The notes beneath the pieces were generated by a model, which worked only from the letters and a program-made list of their open reading frames with translations, did no database searches and was not told the origin of the DNA. A DNA stretch of 64,000 nucleotides. Origin: Prochlorococcus marinus str. MIT 9313. Its GTDB lineage: Bacteria; Cyanobacteriota; Cyanobacteriia; PCC-6307; Cyanobiaceae. The DNA is taken from contig NC_005071.1 in NCBI RefSeq assembly GCF_000011485.1, positions 685,347 to 749,346 of the forward strand, read 5' to 3'. Below, piece by piece: positions 7,120-17,100 of the stretch; positions within the stretch are counted from its first letter, which is position 1; each line of letters opens with the position of its first letter. A program made the translations under genes and the position numbers.

Positions 7120-9170
7120 GCCGGAATGACATCCTGGCCTGAGAACCCACCACACCGCTGCTGATCTAAGTGACCAATATGCTTGCGCTCGCTGTAATAA
7201 AGCTCCTGGAAACGCAACGCATCGCTGTTGAGCTCCTCAAACATTGCTTCGATACGCTTTTCCATATCGACTGATTCAGTAGGTTGCTGTCGCTCTTCTT
7301 GAATCAAAGCAGCAATACAACGCTCAAGAGTTTCAAGACGCTGACCACCCCAGGCCTCAAGAAGATGACGACAACGCTTGAGGGATTTCTGGCGTTCTAG
7401 AGCCGCTGCTGTGCCCCGGAGCTGAAGCAGTGGCTTAGCCATAGCCGCCAAATGAACCTCGCCAGGCTCTAATAACGGGGTAAGACGAGCGACTAGAGCA
7501 CTGTTCTCCAGGAGCAATTGATCGGTAAGCAGCCGTGGCAACTCAATATCCTCCAAATCATGACCAGAGTCAGTTCCGCGACTGATCGCCTCTAAACGTC
7601 CTGCACCAAGATTGGTTTCCTCCAAATCAGTGATCGCCGCCCAAAGCAAACGGTGATGTTGTAAGGCAAAATCCTCCAGCTCTCGCTGTCGTAACTCCCT
7701 GCGAATGGCAGCCCGATGATTTGAGCAATGGAGATATAACCTCAGTATTTCCGCTTCGCTGCGCTCCCGTTGACTGGCCTCGCCAGGTTGCTCATGGCGA
7801 CTTGAGCGGCCATGCCAGCGCTGCCCTTTCACTTGTTGGCGCAGGTCTTCCTCCAACTGCAAGGCCAACCGGCCCTGCCCACCGCTCAAGCGTTCGGCAA
7901 CCTGTTGCAGGTAGTGGGTCCGTACGGCCGACTGGGGCAACTTGCCGAGCAATGCAACCAGGCCACTCACTGCTTGCTGAAACTGATCCGCTTGACTTAA
8001 ATCACGGCCCTCCAACACCTGTTGAATCTGCCAATCAAGCCAAAGAGGTGACTGATCTAATAGAGCCCTGTAATCGCCAGCACCATGATCTTTGAGAAAT
8101 TCATCGGGGTCTTTGCCAGAAGGCAAATGAAGCACTCGTAATTCCAACTGGCCTTGCAAAGCCAGTTGCTCAACTTCGCCAATGGCTCGGTTCGCAGCAC
8201 GAACACCGGCTCCATCAGCATCAAAATTAAGCACGATCCGCTTCCCTTCGCTGCAACGGCAGATCTGGGTGATCTGCTGACTACTCAAAGCAGTGCCTAA
8301 GGAGGCCACTGAATTGGTGACACCTGCAGCATGCAATGCAATGACATCGAAATATCCTTCGACTACCACAGCCCGGTCATCCTTACGGATGGCATTCGCC
8401 GCTCGATCCAGTCCAAACAAATGCTTGCCTTTCTCGAACACGTCTGTCTCAGGAGAGTTGAGGTACTTCGGCTCTGAGCCATCAAGACTGCGTCCACCGA
8501 AACCAATCACCCTTCCCTGGCGGTCGTGGATCGGCACCATCACACGATGACGAAAGCGATCGTAAAAACCTCCTCCCCCCTTGCGCGCCACAACAAGCCC
8601 GGCGGCTTCCAGTAATTCAGCAGACAAACCTTCCACCTGCTGGAGGTGCTTGAGTAAACCATCCCATTGCTCAGGGGCATAGCCAAGCTCGAAGGATTCC
8701 AAGGTGACTTCACTAAGGCCCCGCTTCTCAGTGAGGTAATTCAGCGCACTTGCACCAACTGGCGTACGCAGCTGGCCACGAAACCAACCGGCCGCCAATG
8801 CAAGCGCACGATGAAGCTTGTCTCGACGAGAGAGCTGCTGACGTAGTCGTTCCTGCTGGGGCCCCTCGACCGTCTCAACAGGTAGTTGATACTTGCGAGC
8901 AAGCTCCAGCACCACATCACCAAAACTCTGGCGCTGAAACTCCATCAGGAACTTGATCGAGTTTCCACCAGCTCCACAAGAGAAGCAGTAATAAAACTGC
9001 TTCGCTGGCGAGACCGTCATCGATGGTTTGCTGTCGTCATGGAACGGACAGATCCCTACGAATTCACGGCCCTTTTTCTTTAGAACCACATGTTCGCCAA
9101 CGACATCAACAATGTCGGCACGCTCCTTGACGGCCTCGATCGTGCGCGGGTGAAGACGGGGGACGGGCAT
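7116..9170 (-). CDS. dnaG: DNA primase DnaG
   Basis: Synthesises RNA primers at the replication fork. The 684 residues contain the CHC2 zinc-binding domain with Cys41, His44, Cys62 and Cys65 (GICPFHDD ... YYCFSCGAGG), then the primase core and a Toprim domain (VVVEGYFDVIALHAAGV, then IVLNFDADGAG with its Asp-x-Asp). The C-terminal third (about 450-684) is Arg/Gln/Leu-rich and should carry the DnaB-helicase interaction, but is poorly conserved. It starts at MPVPRLHPRTIEAVKERADIV, typical for cyanobacteria. Confidence 0.96.
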   Translation of the reverse strand: MPVPRLHPRTIEAVKERADIVDVVGEHVVLKKKGREFVGICPFHDDSKPSMTVSPAKQFYYCFSCGAGGNSIKFLMEFQRQSFGDVVLELARKYQLPVETVEGPQQERLRQQLSRRDKLHRALALAAGWFRGQLRTPVGASALNYLTEKRGLSEVTLESFELGYAPEQWDGLLKHLQQVEGLSAELLEAAGLVVARKGGGGFYDRFRHRVMVPIHDRQGRVIGFGGRSLDGSEPKYLNSPETDVFEKGKHLFGLDRAANAIRKDDRAVVVEGYFDVIALHAAGVTNSVASLGTALSSQQITQICRCSEGKRIVLNFDADGAGVRAANRAIGEVEQLALQGQLELRVLHLPSGKDPDEFLKDHGAGDYRALLDQSPLWLDWQIQQVLEGRDLSQADQFQQAVSGLVALLGKLPQSAVRTHYLQQVAERLSGGQGRLALQLEEDLRQQVKGQRWHGRSSRHEQPGEASQRERSEAEILRLYLHCSNHRAAIRRELRQRELEDFALQHHRLLWAAITDLEETNLGAGRLEAISRGTDSGHDLEDIELPRLLTDQLLLENSALVARLTPLLEPGEVHLAAMAKPLLQLRGTAAALERQKSLKRCRHLLEAWGGQRLETLERCIAALIQEERQQPTESVDMEKRIEAMFEELNSDALRFQELYYSERKHIGHLDQQRCGGFSGQDVIPA

Positions 9171-9355
9171 GACCTTATTTTGCTGGTTGCGCCGTGAGAG
9201 GTCGAGAAGAGAACATGATCAGCAAAATCAATCGATACGACAAGCAAGGCCGAGATCAATAAGAACTCAAAACCTCTTCAAAATCGTCCTCTCTGTATTG
9301 GCAGCGCAAACGCCGTAATCAGCCCTGCCGCAAAACGACAAAACTTTGATCGAGA

Positions 9356-10183
9356 TCAATCGAGTTGGAGCACATCACGTGTATTAGAGCGTCGAATTGA
9401 TTCCTGCTGCTGATAAGACGCCAAACAGCCATCACGAATCACCAATAGGCAATTCACATAATCAGCACCATCAATGAGAGCTGCGCGAATGGCTTTTGCT
9501 GCGGGAGTGCGATTACTTTCACTGGATGATTCTTCATAACTAAAAGTGCCTGCAGCCGCAAGGCCATAGGCCCCTGCCCCTCTTGCTCCGGTTGCACCTC
9601 CTACAAGCCCAGCCAAGGGAGCCAAAGATCCGCCGGAGCCTTTCTGCTTAGCTGTGCTGGTCGCACGCCCCTCTACTGTTCGCGCACCGACAACCTCTCC
9701 AGTGGAGGAATCCACCACCCGTAGGTCGATGGAAACATAAGCCTTGGATTCCGAAACAGTCTTCGAGCCTCCAAAACCCATAAAGCGCATCCCACTTCCA
9801 GATTGCTTTGTTTCAACCCCATCCTCGTAGCCACTCACACGCCCCATAATCAAATATTGGGCGCCACGCATTTGACGGCTACGTGCGGCGTTTCCGTCGT
9901 TTCGCACAATCCCCAACTCGGCAAGCTCTTGCTCAGAGAGGACGGCCTTGAGATTCTGCCGTTCCACGACTGTTAGTCCACCAGCAAGGGCTAGTTCATT
10001 GGAAAGAGCATCCGCGAGCTGACGGCTCACACGCGGGCTCCACCAAGACAACCTGCCCACCTGGTTTTTAAAGTCAGGTACAGAAACCGTTGGGCCAGCC
10101 CAGGCGGTTACTGGAACAAACACAAACGAAGCCACTGCTGCTGCAACACCAAAGGAGGAGAGTTTCAAGGCTTTTGAATCCAT
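9356..10183 (-). CDS. CsgG-family periplasmic/outer-membrane protein
   Basis: A 275-residue protein related to CsgG, the curli secretion pore family. It has a signal peptide (residues 1-29, ending VTAWA-GP), then PDFKNQVGRLSWWSPRVSRQLADAL and LTVVERQNLKAVLSEQELAELG, both typical of the domain, and further strands such as YVSIDLRVVDSSTGEVVG. E. coli CsgG is a lipoprotein, but this signal peptide has no lipobox Cys. A Gly/Ala-rich stretch, GGATGARGAGAYGLAAAG (about 200-215), precedes the C-terminal region, which has two Cys. There are no curli subunits nearby, so its cargo is unknown. It may simply be an envelope-assembly protein. Confidence 0.75.
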   Translation of the reverse strand: MDSKALKLSSFGVAAAVASFVFVPVTAWAGPTVSVPDFKNQVGRLSWWSPRVSRQLADALSNELALAGGLTVVERQNLKAVLSEQELAELGIVRNDGNAARSRQMRGAQYLIMGRVSGYEDGVETKQSGSGMRFMGFGGSKTVSESKAYVSIDLRVVDSSTGEVVGARTVEGRATSTAKQKGSGGSLAPLAGLVGGATGARGAGAYGLAAAGTFSYEESSSESNRTPAAKAIRAALIDGADYVNCLLVIRDGCLASYQQQESIRRSNTRDVLQLD

Positions 10184-10211
10184 TAGAGATTTCTACAGTC
10201 GGGCAATTTAA

Positions 10212-10373
10212 AAAGAATTAGGAGAGTGGGTTGATTCTCGTAAAGCAACGCGACTTGCCATCACCAATTTGGAACGTCATGGCGATCTCAATCCTGTTGC
10301 TGGTCTTTCCTTGCTGCAATGGCTTTCAGGGATGGCCTCTTCTCTTGTGTTGTTGACTATGCCATTGCCTTAG
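10212..10373 (+). other. Open 54-codon stretch without a normal start
   Basis: Between the CsgG-like gene and the exporter gene, a frame open from a stop at 10209 to TAG at 10371-10373 would encode a plausible sequence (RKATRLAITNLERHGDLN, then LSLLQWLSGMASSLVLLTM). It has no ATG or GTG near its 5' end, only an internal TTG and ATG. It may be a small gene with an unusual start or the remnant of a gene. Confidence 0.25.
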
Positions 10374-10390
10374 TTCTGCGGATGAGATGA

Positions 10391-11305
10391 ATGATGTCGA
10401 TGCAGGGCAACAACCAACCGCAGACAAACAGCCAATGGCGTGGATTCAAATCACTCCTGCTCGCCGCTCTGGCCTTCAGCTTGATGACCGTTTGCGTCAA
10501 ACACCTTGGTGGTCGTTTGCCTGTCGCAGAAATTTTGTTTGCAAGATCTCTGATCAGCCTGGCAATTACTCGGTTCATGCTCAGTCGGGTTGGGGTTTCC
10601 CCCTGGGGACACCGTAAAAGGTTGCTGTTATTGCGAGGGCTGCTGGGCACAGCGGCATTGTTCTGTGTATTTGACGCCTTGGCGTCCTTACCCCTTGCTA
10701 CAGCAACTGTTCTGCAATACACCTATCCAACTTTTGTTGCGTTAGCGGCATGGATGTTTTTAAGAGAAAGAATCCATCCTCGTATTGGCATAGCAGTATT
10801 TCTTGGTTGGTTGGGGATCACCCTGGTTTTAAAACCCGCATGGCTTGGCACAAGCTTCACCGGTTACTCCCCTTTATCTGTCTCTATTGCACTTTCAGGT
10901 GCTCTATTTACAGCTCTGGCCTACGTCTGCGTACGTGAGCTTTCCAAGCAGGAACATCAACTTGTGATCGTTTTCTACTTTCCATTGACATCAGTACCAA
11001 TAGCCTTGCTCTTCCTCGGGAATCAGGGAGTCTTGCCACTTGGAATCGATTGGCTCTGGATACTGGGTATTGGCCTATTTACCCAACTTGGGCAAATCTG
11101 GATTACCGAGGGATTAACTCTTTTACCAGCAGCTACAGCAGGTTCAATTGGCTATTTCCAAGTTTTGTTCGCAACTCTCTGGGGTGTACTGTTGTTTGCT
11201 GAACCTGTTGATGGCTGGTTCGTGATTGGAGCTCTGTTGGTACTGGGAGCAACACTCATCAGCTTCAGAAGCAGACAAGAAAATATCCTAAAGCAATCAA
11301 CATGA
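10391..11305 (+). CDS. EamA/DMT-superfamily transporter
   Basis: A 304-residue polytopic membrane protein of the drug/metabolite transporter superfamily. It has two EamA repeats of about five helices each: the first from FKSLLLAALAFSLMTVCVKHLGG to LGWLGITLVLKP, the second from SGALFTALAYVCVREL to FVIGALLVLGATLIS. The family exports amino acids, nucleobases or other metabolites, and the substrate cannot be read from sequence. The first of several Met codons (MMSMQG) is at 10391; the second or third is equally possible. It stands alone. Confidence 0.85.
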   Translation: MMSMQGNNQPQTNSQWRGFKSLLLAALAFSLMTVCVKHLGGRLPVAEILFARSLISLAITRFMLSRVGVSPWGHRKRLLLLRGLLGTAALFCVFDALASLPLATATVLQYTYPTFVALAAWMFLRERIHPRIGIAVFLGWLGITLVLKPAWLGTSFTGYSPLSVSIALSGALFTALAYVCVRELSKQEHQLVIVFYFPLTSVPIALLFLGNQGVLPLGIDWLWILGIGLFTQLGQIWITEGLTLLPAATAGSIGYFQVLFATLWGVLLFAEPVDGWFVIGALLVLGATLISFRSRQENILKQST

Positions 11306-11374
11306 AAACAAGATAGCGACCTCAGTCTTGTTGATGGAGTTGTAAATAATGGGTGGCAACTTCTGTAAAAACAC

Positions 11375-11430
11375 CTTAAAAGTGCACGCCTAGGAGCACC
11401 AGATGAGAATTAGCTGTCGTCACTTTTAAG
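11375..11430. repeat. 10-bp perfect inverted repeat
   Basis: CTTAAAAGTG (11375-11384) and CACTTTTAAG (11421-11430) are perfect reverse complements separated by 36 bases, between the convergent EamA exporter and the double-glycine peptide gene. There is no adjacent T-run. It could be a long-loop terminator or an operator pair. Confidence 0.45.
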
Positions 11431-11514
11431 ATGTCGAAACGTGTCGTAGGTAGTCAAGGCTGGTAGGGGAGTCTTGTAACCCTTTTTCTGGTCCTAAAAT
11501 GGGGTCAGAACAAC

Positions 11515-11742
11515 CTAGAAACTACTCCCACCGTGGGTCTTGAACCCAGAATCTTCCTTAACTTGACCATCCAAGTCCTCTAATGCTTTCTTTGCTGAAG
11601 TCCCTGAATCTTTTTGGTCATTAGATTTTAGTTCAAATAGAACACTATCTATTCCACCACTAACACCTTTCAACTCATCATTTGAGAGTTCCTCGGATCT
11701 TTCTTCCCAGTACTGAGAGTTCCTCGTTTCTTCGTCTGTCAT
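11515..11742 (-). CDS. Double-glycine leader peptide precursor
   Basis: A 75-residue protein with EELSNDELKGVSGG at about residues 17-30. This is the classic ELSxDELKxVxGG leader end cleaved after Gly-Gly by C39-peptidase ABC exporters. The predicted 45-residue mature peptide is acidic and hydrophilic (LKSNDQKDSGTSAKKALED) and has no Cys, so it is not a lanthipeptide of the prochlorosin type. No modification enzyme or peptidase-exporter lies in the window, so export would need a transporter elsewhere in the genome. The leader call is firm; a bacteriocin or signalling role is inference. Confidence 0.65.
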   Translation of the reverse strand: MTDEETRNSQYWEERSEELSNDELKGVSGGIDSVLFELKSNDQKDSGTSAKKALEDLDGQVKEDSGFKTHGGSSF

Positions 11743-11834
11743 TAGGTGTTTCTGCTAGGTATTCTAATGATAGGCCATGTGAGGAGATAATCTAGTCACA
11801 TGTATCTAAAAGAGACGGAATCTTTATGGGTTGA

Positions 11835-12047
11835 TTGGTTGTATGGATTTTAACTCAAATACCAATATCAATAAATGACCACAAGATAAACGAGTGTAGA
11901 AGTAAGCTAGAGGTCTTGTATAGCTATCATCCCGCAAAAGACTCAATTATTAAGGGTAAAGGTTGGAATAAGGAGAAGGGTGAAAGCCTGAAAGAGAAAA
12001 CCAGAACTTGTAGATTATACTTGTCCAAAATCAATGGGGTCTATTGA
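11835..12047 (+). CDS. Doubtful small ORF
   Basis: Seventy codons with a Lys/Arg-rich product (KGKGWNKEKGESLKEKTR) and two Cys. It has no recognised family and no clear ribosome-binding site. It is listed only because the surrounding 850 bases are otherwise empty; it may be chance. Confidence 0.2.
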   Translation: MVVWILTQIPISINDHKINECRSKLEVLYSYHPAKDSIIKGKGWNKEKGESLKEKTRTCRLYLSKINGVY

Positions 12048-12078
12048 GTCTAGCTTTACTCAGTAGATGAGCTTGTCT

Positions 12079-12116
12079 AACCTCGTCAAGCCTATAGGCA
12101 AAACGGTATCGAGGTT
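12079..12116. repeat. Nested inverted repeat
   Basis: AACCTCG (12079-12085) pairs with CGAGGTT (12110-12116), and the loop itself contains the perfect palindrome GCCTATAGGC (12090-12099). No T-run follows on either strand, so this is not a standard terminator. Confidence 0.4.
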
Positions 12117-12589
12117 CTAGTTCTTCTTTGAGTAGACAGTTTGGGCTTCTCTTCTGAAGATGGTCATAAATAGACAGGCAAATACAACTTACCCTTTTTA
12201 AAAAATGCTCTAGAAATTATTTAACGAACTTTCTACAGGTAGTGAATCACTAGGTAGCTGTTAAGCAAAGTCACCCATTACCCCCCAAGACCCAATTCTC
12301 ACGTAGATGACTGTTATCTCGCTTGTCAACATGCACTCCACTCCTATCTGCACAACTCCTCCTCTTAAGATCTAGGAGGCTGGTAATAGCGGTTTGCAGC
12401 AGCTCAATCTGTAGTACCAAGGCTTCTGGCGAACATCCACTGGCGAGGCTACTGATAACCATTGCAGGAATTGAGTTTTAGACCGGTTACGCAAAGCAAA
12501 ACAAGCTCCAGAAGCTCTAATCAGATCCTCGAACGATCAAGCAGAGGCTGGACAGATCAGGCAGCATGGATGACATCAAGAGCAACCTT

Positions 12590-13267
12590 ATGATTGGCTG
12601 GCTGCAAGGGCAAAAGGTAGAAGCCTGGCAGCAAGGGACTCGGCAAGGAGTCGTTCTGGCTTGTGCTGGTGTTGGTTACGAGGTTCAGATTGCACCGCGC
12701 CATCTCAGCGAAATGGAGCACGGGCAAAACACATTCATCCTCTGGATCCATCAGGTGCAGCGTGATGATGGATCCAGCTTGTTTGGCTTCCCGGAACGAC
12801 GAGAACGGGACATGTTTCGTACCTTGATTGGTGTCAGCGGCGTGGGGCCCCAGATGGCTCTCGCTCTTCTAGAGGAATGTCAGACCGGAGAACTTGTAGA
12901 GGCGATTGTGCAGGGAGACCTACGCAAGCTTTGTCAGGCTCAAGGTGTAGGCAAGCGCACTGCCGAACGTCTTGCGGTGGAATTGCGCACAAAGTTGGCT
13001 GAATTTAGTTGTCGTGATCCTGGAATGTCCCTGGTGGACAATGGTGTGATCGATTCGCATCAGCTCAAGGATTCAAGTCTGCATGAGCTACAGATCACCC
13101 TCGGGGGCCTTGGCTACGAAGATCTTGAAATACGCCGTGCCATAAGGGCTGTGGCCAGCGGTGCTGCAATAGGAGCCAGTGACATGCCTGAGTCTGTCCC
13201 TTCCATCGACGACACTGACGCCTGGCTGAGAGCAAGCCTGCGCTGGCTTAGTCAGGAAGCTGCCTAA
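12590..13267 (+). CDS. ruvA: Holliday junction helicase subunit RuvA
   Basis: Binds Holliday junctions as a tetramer and targets the RuvB motor for branch migration. From the ATG at 12590 (MIGWLQGQ) it is 225 residues and starts like other RuvA proteins; an upstream ATG at 12566 would add eight unconserved residues. The N-terminal OB fold ([15 protein letters not shown]) is followed by two helix-hairpin-helix motifs ([16 protein letters not shown] and [18 protein letters not shown]) and a C-terminal RuvB-contact domain ([18 protein letters not shown]). The linker is somewhat longer than in E. coli. No ruvB or ruvC is in the window. Confidence 0.93.
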   Translation: MIGWLQGQKVEAWQQGTRQGVVLACAGVGYEVQIAPRHLSEMEHGQNTFILWIHQVQRDDGSSLFGFPERRERDMFRTLIGVSGVGPQMALALLEECQTGELVEAIVQGDLRKLCQAQGVGKRTAERLAVELRTKLAEFSCRDPGMSLVDNGVIDSHQLKDSSLHELQITLGGLGYEDLEIRRAIRAVASGAAIGASDMPESVPSIDDTDAWLRASLRWLSQEAA

Positions 13268-13325
13268 ACAATGGTCCTCAAAGAGTTAGATTGTTTTTTT
13301 GGTCTCTCAGGGCAAAACGCCAAGC

Positions 13326-13595
13326 ATGTCGCTCGATACAACAGAAAAGCAACAGCTGATCAATGCCAACCAAACCCATGGCACCGATACGGGGTCTGTG
13401 GAGGTGCAAGTGGCAATGCTTAGCGAGCGGATTACAAAGCTCAGCTCGCACCTGCAGGAGAACAAGCACGACTTCTCATCCCGGCAGGGACTGCTCAAGA
13501 TGATTGGTCGTCGCAAGCGCCTGCTTAGTTATGTACGCGGAAAAAGTGAACAGCGCTACAACGGCCTGATCACCAAACTAGGCATCCGCGGTTAA
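13326..13595 (+). CDS. rpsO: 30S ribosomal protein S15
   Basis: An 89-residue primary 16S rRNA-binding protein, exactly the usual length from the ATG at 13326 ([12 protein letters not shown]). Conserved segments are [36 protein letters not shown] and [14 protein letters not shown] nine codons upstream is in frame but would add non-family residues. It lies about 60 bases downstream of ruvA on the same strand, with a T-rich run (TTGTTTTTTT) between. Confidence 0.96.
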   Translation: MSLDTTEKQQLINANQTHGTDTGSVEVQVAMLSERITKLSSHLQENKHDFSSRQGLLKMIGRRKRLLSYVRGKSEQRYNGLITKLGIRG

Positions 13596-13631
13596 ATCCC
13601 TTTTGGCGATTTCCCTCTAATTCTTAAGCAG

Positions 13632-14117
13632 ATGGCCGAACGAAGCAAAGCTATGCCTTTCGAGCCAGAAAAGAGTGGAACGGCCAACAAAAGCCTGCCC
13701 CAAAAGGGATCCAAATCGCCAAAGATCAAGAAACCAAAAGCGACTTCCAGCAGTCAGCAGGCTATTCCAAAGCCAGTGGCAAATCGCATGCTGCGGCGCG
13801 TGATCTTCGCCTCGGGTCTGCCTACAGCTGCAGGGATGGGTGTTTTTGTAGTTAGTTATCTGATTGTGAGCCGTGGCATTGCTGATATCTCACCATTCAT
13901 CACGCTGATCACTTCAGCAGCCTGTTTCCTCGTTGGCTTGATAGGACTGAGTTATGGGGTTCTATCTGCCAGCTGGGAAGATGCCCCAGGCAGCCTGCTT
14001 GGACTGGAACACATTGGTCGCAACATAGGAAGAATGCGCGATTCAAGCAAAGCTAATCAACCTGGCTCAAAATCAGAGAACAAGCCAAAGGATTCCGGAC
14101 AAACATCAGACAAATAG
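13632..14117 (+). CDS. PAM68-like photosystem II assembly protein
   Basis: A 161-residue protein with a Lys/Ser/Pro-rich N-terminus (1-48), then [20 protein letters not shown] and two transmembrane helices (about 58-78 and 88-108), ending in a hydrophilic tail. This matches the PAM68/DUF3464 family. In plants and Synechocystis the family helps early photosystem II assembly and chlorophyll insertion in thylakoids. It follows rpsO by 36 bases and may share its transcript. Its 3' end overlaps the convergent dnaE gene by 12 bases. Confidence 0.85.
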   Translation: MAERSKAMPFEPEKSGTANKSLPQKGSKSPKIKKPKATSSSQQAIPKPVANRMLRRVIFASGLPTAAGMGVFVVSYLIVSRGIADISPFITLITSAACFLVGLIGLSYGVLSASWEDAPGSLLGLEHIGRNIGRMRDSSKANQPGSKSENKPKDSGQTSDK

Positions 14118-17100
14118 TCGGTCGCTGCATCGAGCTTTGAATGCCTGCTGTTGAAGGGAACTGAGTGCAGCAGAAGCGTCTCGAACGCAGAACTGATGAC
14201 CTAGGCATACGTAACGCACCTGGGGACCCTGGCGAACCGCTGCCACCACGGGCACTCGCACGCCAAATTCATCCTTGGCTGGGCGATGCTGATGGAGACA
14301 TTCCCGAAGCTTGTGCTGCACAGTGATGTCACAGGCTTCATCAGGCATCAACTCCACCAACAGCAGTCGTAGGTCATCGATGGCGCGGCAATCATCAATG
14401 ATCAATTGGATACGGTCGTCGCGACGATCAACAGAGGCCCAGATGAGCAGTCGCGCTTCCAACATGAGGTGATCTGATAGACGGGCATAGCTCTTGGGGA
14501 ACACCACAGCTTCGCAACTACCGGTGAGATCCTCAATGTTGAGAACTGCCATGCGATCGCCCTTGCGGGTTGTGACTTGGCGCATCTCCGTCAGCATCGT
14601 GATCACACTGACCTTCGCCTTGTCAGGCTGATCCTCAAGGCTGGCAAGACCAATGGGCGCCAGCAATTGAGCTGGAGCAGTGAGCTGCTTGAGAGGGTGA
14701 TCAGAAAGGTAGAAACCAACCAACTCTTTTTCAAGTCTCAGCTTTTCAGTCGGTGGGTAGTCGGTAACCGGTGCTGCCTTGGGTGCAGTGCTCAGCTCAT
14801 CAGACGTTTGCTCGTCTGCTGCTCCAGCTACAAGATCAAATAGGTTGCCCTGACCACTGAGTCGATCACGGGCACGAGAAGCAGCCCAGTGGATCAGAAG
14901 CTCCAAGTCGGCAATTAACTGGGCCCGGTTCGATTCAGGGTCTATGGCATCTAGGGCTCCGCAATGAATAAGAGATTCCAACCCGCGACGATTCAGAACA
15001 TTGGAGGGCAGACGATCACAGAGATCGGCAAGGGAGACAAAGGGGCCATCACCATCGCGATTTGCAATTAGCTGCCTGATTGCACCATCGCCAAGATTTC
15101 TCACAGCAGAAAGACCAAACAAGATGCGATCACCAGCAGGGGTGAAATCAATCCCTGAAGCATTCACATCTGGCGGCATCACTTCAATTCCCATCGCATT
15201 GCAATTCGAGATATAGCGCTGCACCTTGTCACTAGCGCCAGCATTTACTGTCAGTAATGACGCCATATAGGCAACTGGATAATGTGCCTTTAAATAGGCA
15301 GTTTGATAAGTAACAGCGCCATAAGCTGTTGAGTGACTCTTGTTGAAGCAATATTCGGCGAACAAAACCATTTGGTCGAAAAGCTCATCGGCGATCTTCT
15401 GATCAACACCACTTCGACTTGCTCCTTCAACAAAAATACTGCGATGTTTCTGCATCTCTGAAACCTTTTTCTTGCCCATTGCACGCCGTAGCAAGTCAGC
15501 TTCGCCCAGAGAATAGCCAGCAAGATCCTGGGCAATTTTCATGATCTGCTCCTGGTAAACCATGATCCCGTAAGTCTCCTTAAGGATTGGTTCAAGGGCA
15601 GCATGAGCAAAATCAATTGCCTCTCGACCATGTTTCCGATTGATAAATTTTGGAATCAATCCGGCATCCAGAGGACCTGGTCTGTACAAAGCTAAAATTG
15701 AGGATATATCTTCAAGAGATGAGGGGCGAAGGTCACGCACAATCTGTCTCATCCCAGTCGATTCAAGTTGAAAGATGCCCTCAAGATCTCCTCTTGCAAG
15801 TAAGGCAAAAGTTTCAGGATCCTCTGTTGGCAATTGATCAGGATCAATTCTCTCTCCATTGCTGACTTCAACAAGCTCAAGTGTTTTGTCAATCATGGTG
15901 AGATTCTTGAGCCCAAGAAAATCCATCTTTAATAACCCCATCGACTCCACATCCTCCATGAAGTATTGAGTAATTACCTGTCCATCGTTATTGCGCTGAA
16001 GGGGTACAAGATCATCTAGGGGCTCAGCAGCAATGACGACTCCAGCGGCATGAACGCCAAAGGTTTTATTTGTACCTTCAATGCGCATCGCCATATCGAC
16101 CCATTTTGTAACTACTGGATCGTTCTGATACTTCTCACGGAATTCAGCATTCGGCGAATCGCTGCCGATCATCGCAGCTAGTTTTGCAGGCTTTCCCCTT
16201 ACTACGGGAATAAGCTTGGCAAGTCGATCGGCATCTCCATAGGGAATATCAAGCACCCGGGCTACATCCTTCAAGACGGCCTTGGATGTCATTCGGTTAA
16301 AAGTGATAATTTGAGCAACCTTGTCTTCGCCGTAACGACGCGTGACATAGTCGATCACCTCACCACGACGTTCAATACAGAAATCAGTGTCAATATCAGG
16401 CATCGACTTACGCTCAGGATTAAGGAATCGCTCAAATAACAATCCGTTTTGAACAGGGTCAATGTTGGTAATACCAAGGGCATATGCCACGAGTGAGCCA
16501 GCTGCTGACCCCCTCCCTGGTCCTACTGGAATGCCCTGTTCACGTGCAAAGCGGATGTAATCCCATACCACCAGGAAATAGGTGGGGAAGCCCATCTGTT
16601 CCATCACGCCCAGCTCATAGGTGAGCCTTTCGCCGTAATGGTCATCAATTGGATCTGTCGTTGCCAGTTTCAACCTTTGCCGTAGCCCCTGCTCAGAGAC
16701 CTCGTGTAGATAACTCACGGCGCTATGTCCTTCAGGAATCGGGAAACGAGGCATCTGATAACTACCGAGGATTGAGTATTCCTCTACTTTTTCGGCAACG
16801 GCTGCTGTGTTGGCAATAGCCTTTTGCAGCACATCAGGTTCGAGATGATCGGCGAATAGCCGTCCCATCTCCTGTTCAGACTTGATGTATTCAGTACCTG
16901 TGTAGCGCAGACGCTTCTCATCACTGATCAACTTGCCTGTCAGCACACAAAGCAGGGCGTCATGGGCCTCCACATCGTTCTTGCTGAGGTAATGGGCGTC
17001 ATTGGTCGCAATCAGCTCAATCCCTAGTTCTTTGGCAATGTTCACAATCTCTACATTGACGATTCGGTCTTCCGGCGAGCCGTGATCCTGAACTTCGAGA

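Larger units (their letters stand above)
11743..12589. other. Low-density stretch before ruvA
   Basis: About 850 bases without a convincing gene. A 70-codon plus-strand ORF at 11835-12047 has a Lys-rich, family-less product and is doubtful. A nested inverted repeat is at 12079-12116. The composition is AT-rich on the left and returns to average towards ruvA. Confidence 0.35.

Noticed and set aside
12271-12462. 63-codon minus-strand frame in the spacer before ruvA
   Set aside because: No family features, and neighbouring frames are equally open; treated as chance.
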